The position numbers and the translations under genes were made by a program. DNA of 64,000 bases from JAEWWD01 sp964440115. GTDB taxonomy: Bacteria; Bacillota; Clostridia; Christensenellales; CAG-138. Below, piece by piece: positions 58,599-64,000 of this stretch (positions are counted from its first letter, which is position 1; every line of letters begins with the position of its first letter). The notes under the pieces were generated by a model. It had not been told where the DNA came from and made no database searches. It worked only from the letters and a program-made list of their open reading frames with translations. The DNA lies in assembly GCA_964440115.1 (NCBI GenBank), contig CAYTPV010000003.1, positions 461,703-525,702 on the forward strand, in the 5' to 3' direction.

Positions 58599-59672
58599 TT
58601 GAAACGACGCTTACTTGCCCTGCTGCTGCTATGCATAACGGTTCTCCTTACCTCCTGCGCGCCCAAACTGAACCGGTATGAGGCGCAATTTCTGGAACTG
58701 TTCGATACCGTTACGACAGTAGTGGGGTATTCCAAGGATAAGGATACCTTCACAAATTACGTGGAAACACTGCGCGGCAAAGTGAAGGAATATCACGAGT
58801 TGTATGATATCTACAACGATTATCCCGGCGTAAACAATATCAAGACTATCAACGACAACGCGGGCGTTTCGCCTGTAAAAGTCGACAAGCGCATCATCGA
58901 TCTTTTAAAGTTTTCCATAGACAAATGCAAAAATACGGGCGGACAGCTGAATATCGCGATGGGTGCGGTGCTGACCATATGGCATGATTACCGTGAGGCC
59001 GGCGTGGAAAACCCCGAAACCGCCAAACTGCCGCCCATGGAAGACCTTACGGAAGCGGCAAAGCACGCCAATATCGACGATGTTGTAATAGACGAAGCGG
59101 CCTCCACCGTGTTTCTCAGAGACCCCGATATGTCGCTGGATGTGGGCGCTGTCGCAAAAGGATATGCCTGCGAGCAGGTGGCCCTTGAGATGCAGAAGCT
59201 GGGCTTTGACCACGCGCTGCTGAGCCTTGGCGGCAATGTGCGCGCGATCGGCGCGAAGAACGACAAGGGAGAACCGTTTGCGACGGGCATAGAAAATCCC
59301 TTCGGTACGGAGGAAAACCCGTTCGTATGTGTTGTGAACCTCAACGATATGTCGCTGGTGACGAGCGGCAATTATGAGCGGTATTACACGGTAAACGGCA
59401 AGCAGTATCATCACCTCATAGACCCGGATACGCTGTTTCCGGCGGAATACTTCACATCCATCACCATACTGTGCAAGGACAGCGGGCTGGCGGACGGGCT
59501 GACAACGGCGGTTTACAATATGCCGTTTGAGCAGGGGCTGAAGTTTATAGAATCCATGCAGGGTGTGGAAGCGCTGTGGCTGTTCCCGGACGGGTCGGTG
59601 AAGTATTCGGACGGGTTTGGGAAGTATATCAAAGAAGGAACGCTGGTATCCGCTACTCCCGCGCAGCAATAG
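58599..59672 (+). CDS. apbE: FAD:protein FMN transferase (ApbE) lipoprotein
   Basis: 357 aa from TTG 58599, with AGGTGA six bases upstream; GTG 58590 is an alternative. Signal peptide with lipobox LTSC. ApbE motifs are LFDTVTTVVGY, QLNIAMGAVLTIWHDYRE, SLDVGAVAKGYACEQVALEM, LLSLGGNVRAIG, TSGNYERYYTVNGKQYHHLI and DSGLADGLTTAVYNM. It transfers FMN covalently to Thr/Ser of exported flavoproteins in a Mg-dependent reaction outside the membrane. Confidence 0.95.
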   Translation: MKRRLLALLLLCITVLLTSCAPKLNRYEAQFLELFDTVTTVVGYSKDKDTFTNYVETLRGKVKEYHELYDIYNDYPGVNNIKTINDNAGVSPVKVDKRIIDLLKFSIDKCKNTGGQLNIAMGAVLTIWHDYREAGVENPETAKLPPMEDLTEAAKHANIDDVVIDEAASTVFLRDPDMSLDVGAVAKGYACEQVALEMQKLGFDHALLSLGGNVRAIGAKNDKGEPFATGIENPFGTEENPFVCVVNLNDMSLVTSGNYERYYTVNGKQYHHLIDPDTLFPAEYFTSITILCKDSGLADGLTTAVYNMPFEQGLKFIESMQGVEALWLFPDGSVKYSDGFGKYIKEGTLVSATPAQQ

Positions 59673-59738
59673 CAGACAGTTTATGTATGAGACAGCCCGC
59701 ACGCAATCAAATCACGTGCGGGCTTTGCTTATCTCATG

Positions 59739-59930
59739 AGGTATCGCCACCTATGGTGGCGACGAATGATTTTTTTATTATAAAGTGGGAGGGCTATTCG
59801 CAGTTCGCAATTTGGTAGCGCAGCGTTGCGGCAGATGCCGCTTCCTCGCCCTCCCTTGCTCACTGGTCTTTCGCCTCGCTTTCTCCGCCACAGGCGGCGC
59901 TCGGCTCCGACTCCCCGCGCCCCCTGAGGG
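59739..59930 (+). repeat. R1 repeat, copy h, with about 110-base internal insert
   Basis: The outer end AGGTATCGCCACCTATGGTG and GTGGGAGGG are normal R1, but between GGGAGGG and CTCCCCGCGCCCCCTGAGG lies an extra segment beginning TTCGCAGTTCGCAAT and including TTGCTCACTGGTCTTTCGCC and CCACAGGCGGCGCTCGG. The same insert is in copy j. It faces copy i. Confidence 0.8.
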
Positions 59931-60450
59931 TACTTATTTTGAAGTTACATGCATCCCACAAACTGCGACAGGCAATTTTCTTGAGGGTGGGGGCTTTGCC
60001 CCCACATAGGAACGCAAATTGGCGAACCATACAGGCACTAACGAAATTAGATGCTCACTGTCTATTTCCCCGTACATATGGGGGGCGTGGGGGCTTGCCC
60101 CCACATAAAAAAGTTTTCGTCGCCGCTGCAAGCGGCGATACCTTCAGAAACAGCCACATGTCATTGGTTCTGCATGCTGTCTTAAAAACCGTGTCAAAAC
60201 TTAAAGTTTATACATTGATGTGACGATAAGATAACGGAAGGGATAGCAATATGCACTATAAACTGCGCTAAATTTTTACGTTGCGGGTATATTCCAATTG
60301 CATACCTCATGGCCTATAATAATACTCAAATAGTGATGGCTAACGCAGTTCACACTTTTTCGCATCACCGGTCACCTGTCAACTGTATCCGCCGCGCGTA
60401 CGCATAGACGCGTATGGCGCGACCCGATTCCAAAAAGGAGATGAAGAGCG
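59931..60450. other. Intergenic region between apbE and the 60451 lipoprotein
   Basis: It holds copy i of R1, an R2-like hairpin GGGGGCTTTGCCCCC (about 59988-60003), and on the right an AT-rich stretch with TATAAT at 60315-60320 that may be the -10 for the next gene. A GC-rich inverted repeat (GCGCGTACGC...GCGTATGGCGC, about 60394-60421) precedes the ribosome site. No gene seen. Confidence 0.5.
60079..60144 (-). repeat. R1 repeat, copy i (right arm of pair h/i)
   Basis: TGGGGGGCGTGGGGGCTTGC, CCCCACATAAAAAAG, TCGTCGCCGC, GCGGCGATACC. It faces copy h, with about 150 bases between. Confidence 0.8.
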
Positions 60451-61344
60451 ATGAACCCTTTACAACGGCGCGCAGTATCCCTGTGTTTGGTTCTGCTGCT
60501 TGCTTTGCCTGCCCTGCTCACAGGCTGCGGCGGCAACTACGGAGACTTCCCTGAAAAACTTACCCTCATGCAGCAGAACATCAAAGAGACGGAACCCATC
60601 TGTGAGAAACTCGTGGAAATCGCGAACTGGCAGATCGATTCCGCCGAAGCGTACTGGAAAGAATACGACGAAGCGTTCGCGAACGGCACCGAAGGCGACT
60701 TGGCCGAGGACGACAACCTCGAGGAAGTACAGGCGCAGGCCGATACGCTCAAGGCGCAGATGGACGCGCTTTCCGCAATCGAAAGCTCTTATACGCAGGG
60801 AGATAAGACAGGCGTGGAGCAGCTCGATATGACGGAACAGGCGTATCTGACCTATATTTCGGATATCCGGCGCTCCGCCGAAGATATGCAGACCATGTTC
60901 CAGTATTATTTCGATGTGCGCGAAGCCCTAAAGCCCATGTCGGAATTCGAACCGGCCGCAAGCACAACGGGAGTAACGGATTATTCCCTCATCGCGGGCC
61001 AGATGTCGCAGGTAATTTCGCAGACACAGAAAGCGCTCGAGCAGATATCCTACCCCGCCTACATGAAGGACAGCCACGATACCCTCAAACAACGTGTGGG
61101 CGAATACCAGGGGCTGAGTCAGGATCTTTCCAAGGCCGTGCAGCTCAACGACCCGCTGCGCATGGCGTCGTGGACGAACCGCGTATCAAGGCTGGATATT
61201 ATGCTTTCCCAGTGCAGCCGCAACCTCGATGAGGATTTCAATTTACAGTTCGGGCAGGCGCGCGACAGAATAGAGGGCGGTGTATCCAAACTGCGTTCTG
61301 AGCTCAATACGAATATCGATGCGCTGGTTAAGGCCATAGGGTAA
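60451..61344 (+). CDS. Coiled-coil lipoprotein
   Basis: 297 aa. Lipobox LTGC (Cys about residue 26). The mature part is almost entirely helical and heptad-like (LTLMQQNIKETEPICEKLVE, EEVQAQADTLKAQMDALSAI, QMSQVISQTQKALEQISYPA). AAAAAGGAG precedes the ATG. It is followed 14 bases later by the zinc-ribbon transglutaminase-like gene, so the two probably act together at the membrane outer face. No named family. Confidence 0.78.
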   Translation: MNPLQRRAVSLCLVLLLALPALLTGCGGNYGDFPEKLTLMQQNIKETEPICEKLVEIANWQIDSAEAYWKEYDEAFANGTEGDLAEDDNLEEVQAQADTLKAQMDALSAIESSYTQGDKTGVEQLDMTEQAYLTYISDIRRSAEDMQTMFQYYFDVREALKPMSEFEPAASTTGVTDYSLIAGQMSQVISQTQKALEQISYPAYMKDSHDTLKQRVGEYQGLSQDLSKAVQLNDPLRMASWTNRVSRLDIMLSQCSRNLDEDFNLQFGQARDRIEGGVSKLRSELNTNIDALVKAIG

Positions 61345-61358
61345 GGGAGGGAAACGAT

Positions 61359-62735
61359 ATGATCTGCAAGAACTGCGGCATGGATATACAGCAGCCCGGC
61401 AAATTCTGCCCGCGCTGCGGCACGCCCATACAGCTCCCCCCGCAGGAGCCAATCGCACAGCAACAGCCTGTGCAGCAACCCGTACAACCGATCGTAGTGC
61501 AGCCCCCGCAGCAGCAGTACGTGCAGCCTGTGCAGGCGGCGCGGCCTCCGGTTGCCTACCAGCAGCCCATGACCCCGCAGCAGTATGCGCAGGCGGGCGC
61601 GCCCATCGTGGTAGTGCCGCCCAAGAAAAAGCGCGGCGGGCTGATCGCGGGCATCATCGGCGGCGTGGCGGTGATCGCCATTGCGGCTGTTGCGCTCACC
61701 TCTGGCGGGGCCAAGCTGCCGGACGTCAGCTATTCCTACCTCAAGGAAGCGGCGGAGCCGGAGATCAGCTTTACTTCTGAAGACGTTATATTCCCGTCGT
61801 TGTACCGCTCCACCGACGCGGTGGCCACATTTGTGGGCACCAGCGAGGATGCGGAGCGCGACGTACTCATTCAGGTGGAGATCCCCGGATTTACGCAGCC
61901 CTACGAGCAGAAAACCAAGTTAAGCCGCCAGATCACCAAGCTGAATATCCGCCCGCCGCTGCTGACGGGAGATATCGACCTTTCCTCTGAGAAGGACGCA
62001 CAGCTGAAGCTGACCGTCACGGATACCGCGAGCGGCGATCTGCTGCTGCAGGACAGCCGGCCTATCCGCATCATGAGCAAGTACGACGTGGTGTGGTGGA
62101 CGCCCGAGCTTCGGGACAGCAACAACGACAACATACTCGCGTTCCTAACGCCGGAATCTGAAGGCGTTCTGGAGCTCAAGCGTGAGGCGGTGGATTACCT
62201 TTCCTACATCACGGACGGCGCGGCCAATGCGTTCGTGGGATATCAGGATTACGGCATCTCCAGCGATCTTTCTGTCAATACAAAGCTACAGGCCATCGCG
62301 CTGCAGGGCGCGATGAGCGATATCGCGAAGATCAAGTATGTCAACACCTCCTTCTCGCTCTCGGATGGTTCGCAGCAGCGCGTGCAGCTGCCCGATGACG
62401 TCATCAAGAGCCAGAGCGGTCTGTGCATTGAAACCTCGCTGCTGATGGCATCCGCGCTGCAATCCGCGGGCATGCACTGCATGCTCATATTCCCGCCGGG
62501 ACACGCGCAGGTAGCCGTGGAATGCTGGCCGGGATGGGGCGAGTATTTCCTCATTGAGACAACGACTTTGCCCATGCCGCAGGATATGGATTGGTACAAC
62601 TATGTGGTGTCGTATATGACGCAAGCTGAGTGGCAGGGGTATATCGACGGAACCGGCGAGAAATCGCTTGGGCCGTGCTATGTGCTCGACTGCGATCTGG
62701 CGGAGGAACTGCATATTGTTCCTTTGAGCAACTAG
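61359..62735 (+). CDS. Zinc-ribbon membrane protein with transglutaminase-like domain
   Basis: 458 aa. N-terminal zinc ribbon (ICKNCG, FCPRCG), Pro/Gln-rich linker (residues 28-80), one transmembrane helix (GLIAGIIGGVAVIAIAAVAL), an extracytoplasmic beta domain, then a transglutaminase-like region: SGLCIETSLLMASALQSAGM with the catalytic Cys, FPPGHAQVAVE with His, and FLIETTT with the acidic third residue. Ribbon, linker and single helix match the 9241 gene. Crosslinking or proteolysis at the surface is possible. Confidence 0.82.
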   Translation: MICKNCGMDIQQPGKFCPRCGTPIQLPPQEPIAQQQPVQQPVQPIVVQPPQQQYVQPVQAARPPVAYQQPMTPQQYAQAGAPIVVVPPKKKRGGLIAGIIGGVAVIAIAAVALTSGGAKLPDVSYSYLKEAAEPEISFTSEDVIFPSLYRSTDAVATFVGTSEDAERDVLIQVEIPGFTQPYEQKTKLSRQITKLNIRPPLLTGDIDLSSEKDAQLKLTVTDTASGDLLLQDSRPIRIMSKYDVVWWTPELRDSNNDNILAFLTPESEGVLELKREAVDYLSYITDGAANAFVGYQDYGISSDLSVNTKLQAIALQGAMSDIAKIKYVNTSFSLSDGSQQRVQLPDDVIKSQSGLCIETSLLMASALQSAGMHCMLIFPPGHAQVAVECWPGWGEYFLIETTTLPMPQDMDWYNYVVSYMTQAEWQGYIDGTGEKSLGPCYVLDCDLAEELHIVPLSN

Positions 62736-62744
62736 CGTTGCTTT

Positions 62745-62940
62745 CGCTCAGATGTACTGCGTGCATCTGAGCGAGTATCGCTTCGGCGGGTTTTCTCGCA
62801 AATGCCTGCGCCCTCCGGGCGCGGCCGGCATTTGCGCAAGGTGTCAAAACTGACGCGCATGTCGTCAGTTTTGACAGATTAAAATTTCATACCGGTTATG
62901 ATTACATGAATGAGCGGGGCAGTAAAATGTCCCGCTTTTT
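62745..62940 (+). repeat. Hairpin array downstream of the zinc-ribbon transglutaminase gene
   Basis: Perfect inverted repeats in series: CGCTCAGATG with CATCTGAGCG (62745-62773), GCAAATGCC with GGCATTTGC (62798-62835, enclosing GCGCC-CTCC-GGGCGC), TGTCAAAACTGACG with CGTCAGTTTTGACA (62842-62876), and AGCGGG with CCCGCT followed by a T run (62913-62942), the likely terminator. It resembles the array at 8985-9248. Confidence 0.75.
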
Positions 62941-62945
62941 TCTTA

Positions 62946-63137
62946 TGGTATCGCCGCCTAAGGGCGTCGACGAAAGTCTATTCTATTTAAAAGCGGGAGG
63001 GCTTACGCAGTTCACAATAGTCGCGCCGCGTCGCGGCAGGCACCGCTTCCTTGCGCTCCTTTGCTCACTGGTCTTTCGCCTCGCTTCATCCGCCACAGGC
63101 GGCGCTCGGCTCCGACTCCCCGCGTCCCCCCAAAGGA
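62946..63137 (+). repeat. R1 repeat, copy j, with internal insert
   Basis: GGTATCGCCGCCTAAGGGCG, then CTATTTAAAAGCGGGAGGG and, as in copy h, an insert starting ACGCAGTTCACAATAG and ending before CTCCCCGCGTCCCCC. It faces copy k 43 bases away. Confidence 0.82.
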
Positions 63138-63180
63138 ATGGCTCACACACAACGCAAGCTTGGCTACCTGCACCCCGTTT

Positions 63181-63255
63181 CTTTGGGGGGGTGGGGGCTT
63201 TGCCCCCACAATAGACTAATTTTCGTCGCCGCCCAGAAAGGCGGCGATACCTTAA
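63181..63255 (-). repeat. R1 repeat, copy k (right arm of pair j/k)
   Basis: CTTTGGGGGGGTGGGGGCTT, TGCCCCCACAATAGAC, TCGTCGCCGCC, GGCGGCGATACC. Its inner CTTTGGGGGGG is complementary to copy j's CCCCCCAAAGG. Confidence 0.82.
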
Positions 63256-63354
63256 GAAACGCAAGACCCGAGACAAATGCAGCCCAATGGTACCGCGCTC
63301 AACAAAAATGCAGTAAAATAGATGGGCCCACTTTTACAAAAGGCGGAGGGCCTT

Positions 63355-63900
63355 ATGAAAATTGCCATACTCGGTTTCAGCGGAAGCGGAAAATCCACAC
63401 TCGCAAAACGGTTGGGAGCGCTATTCTGCATCCCCGTTTTGTACCTCGACACCGTACAATTCGAAGCAAATTGGGTACTTAGGGATAGGGACGAGGCGCG
63501 TCGAATAGTCTCCGATTTCATGAAGCAGGAAAAGTGGGTGATCGACGGCAATTACAGATCGTTCTTGCAAAAAGAGCGCCTTGACCAGGCAGATCATATT
63601 CTCTTCCTGAACTTTTCGCGGCTGAACTGCGTTTGGCGTGCTTACAAGCGTTACCTTCTCTATAAAAACACCTCCCGCGAAAGCATGGCAGAAGAGTGCG
63701 ACGAAAAATTTGACCTGGAATTTTTGTGGTGGATATTATATCAGGGAAAAACGCCGGAAATCATCCGGCATTACCGGGATATCGTGTACACGTATCGGGA
63801 TAAAACGATTGTGATCAAAAATCAGCGCCAGCTTGATGCGTTTTTGCGTAATCCATTTGGAATGGACAGCCATTCGAACTGGCGGAAGTATTTTTCTTAA
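63355..63900 (+). CDS. Small P-loop kinase, DNA topology modulation (FlaR)-like
   Basis: 181 aa. Walker A GFSGSGKSTLAKRLG at the extreme N-terminus, then PVLYLDTVQFEANW and WVIDGNYRSFL, the pattern of adenylate-kinase-like proteins annotated as topology modulation protein FlaR. The lid and Arg region is RYLLYKNTSRESMAEECDEK. Start ATG 63355 follows GGCGGAGGG; an upstream in-frame ATG has no site. It probably phosphorylates a nucleotide or small molecule. The stop TAA overlaps the edge of R1 copy l. Confidence 0.85.
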   Translation: MKIAILGFSGSGKSTLAKRLGALFCIPVLYLDTVQFEANWVLRDRDEARRIVSDFMKQEKWVIDGNYRSFLQKERLDQADHILFLNFSRLNCVWRAYKRYLLYKNTSRESMAEECDEKFDLEFLWWILYQGKTPEIIRHYRDIVYTYRDKTIVIKNQRQLDAFLRNPFGMDSHSNWRKYFS

Positions 63901-63965
63901 GGTATCGCCGCCTTTGGGCGGCGACGAAAACCTATTTTATTTAAAAGCGGGAGGGCTGCGGCCCT
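63899..63965 (+). repeat. R1 repeat, copy l, truncated on the right
   Basis: AAGGTATCGCCGCCTTTGGG, CGGCGACGAA, TTTTATTTAAAAGCGGGAGG, GCTGCGGCCC, then the expected C-rich inner end is replaced by unrelated sequence at about 63965. Confidence 0.85.
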
Positions 63966-64000
63966 GAACTGAACCCCAAAAGTTAGACAAAAGATCGAGT
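63965..64000. mobile_element. Probable IS3-family terminus (partial, runs off window)
   Basis: TGAACTGAACCCCAAAAGTT and AGACAAAAG resemble the terminal inverted repeat of IS3-family (IS150-like) elements, which typically read TGxACTG..CCCCAAAAGTT.GAC. It begins exactly where R1 copy l is interrupted. Only 36 bases are visible, so no transposase can be checked. Confidence 0.55.

Noticed and set aside
159..63965. R1 copies considered as a CRISPR array or as simple terminators
   Set aside because: Copies are dispersed singly or as inverted pairs, with no regular spacers. Many lie where no transcript needs ending and lack T runs.

Overview
The window looks like a chromosomal segment from an anaerobic, spore-former-type Gram-positive bacterium (Bacillota, class Clostridia). 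It has moderate GC (roughly 50%) with AT-rich accessory patches. The evidence is strong AGGAGG-type ribosome sites with many GTG/TTG starts, lipoproteins with Thr/Pro/Ser-rich linkers, a two-subunit class I fumarase, an FprA flavodiiron protein, PspC, CarD, a DUF134 regulator with a NifX-like protein, a PdxR/PdxST locus and a CsoR-controlled metal pump. Genus cannot be fixed from sequence reading alone; a Christensenellales-like lineage is only a guess.

Layout. 0-8.9 kb: a truncated membrane gene, a DUF6530 gene, a small ABC-2 exporter operon, the fumarase/Smr operon, a CarD pair and a DUF3267 membrane protein. 9-18.3 kb: a zinc-ribbon/MORN membrane protein, molybdate/FeMo-cofactor-type small proteins, an EamA exporter, a lipoprotein, an AT-rich insert carrying a stand-alone Shedu (DUF4263) anti-phage gene, and an L,D-transpeptidase. 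18.3-28.9 kb: pdxR divergent from pdxST, an Arr rifamycin ADP-ribosyltransferase, a phosphoesterase lipoprotein, two coupled CrtI-like flavoenzymes (one with a Cys-rich iron-sulfur-like tail) and a diguanylate cyclase. 29-35.1 kb: a MetNIQ-type importer with an embedded DUF169 gene, among several partial copies of the 3' end of the intact tRNA-Arg(CCT) at 35.1 kb. 35.2-48 kb: uppP, nitroreductase, an OGG-type glycosylase, a large glycosyltransferase/serine-hydrolase fusion, a PHP hydrolase, PspC and a heterodimeric ABC exporter. 48-57 kb: csoR with a metal P-type ATPase, a flavodiiron protein, VOC, methyltransferase, DJ-1 and PHP proteins, and a CAT-superfamily protein lacking its catalytic His. 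57-64 kb: a tandem-domain lipoprotein beside apbE, a lipoprotein/zinc-ribbon transglutaminase pair and a small P-loop kinase.

The most unusual content is non-coding. Twelve copies of a palindromic repeat (called R1 here) occur, mostly as inward-facing inverted pairs, like REPIN/BIME or MITE elements. One pair brackets the glycosylase gene, and the last copy is cut by what looks like an IS3-family terminus at the window edge. A second family (R2) consists of stacked short hairpins. A third (R3) carries tRNA-Arg 3'-end sequence. Two hairpin arrays lie directly downstream of the two zinc-ribbon membrane genes. Two small genes show the same defect, one A missing from an A run.

Functional themes that can be supported: vitamin B6 synthesis under PdxR, copper-type metal efflux under CsoR, extracytoplasmic flavin chemistry (ApbE), envelope maintenance (UppP, L,D-transpeptidase, exporters), antibiotic and phage defence (Arr, Shedu), and O2/NO detoxification (flavodiiron protein).
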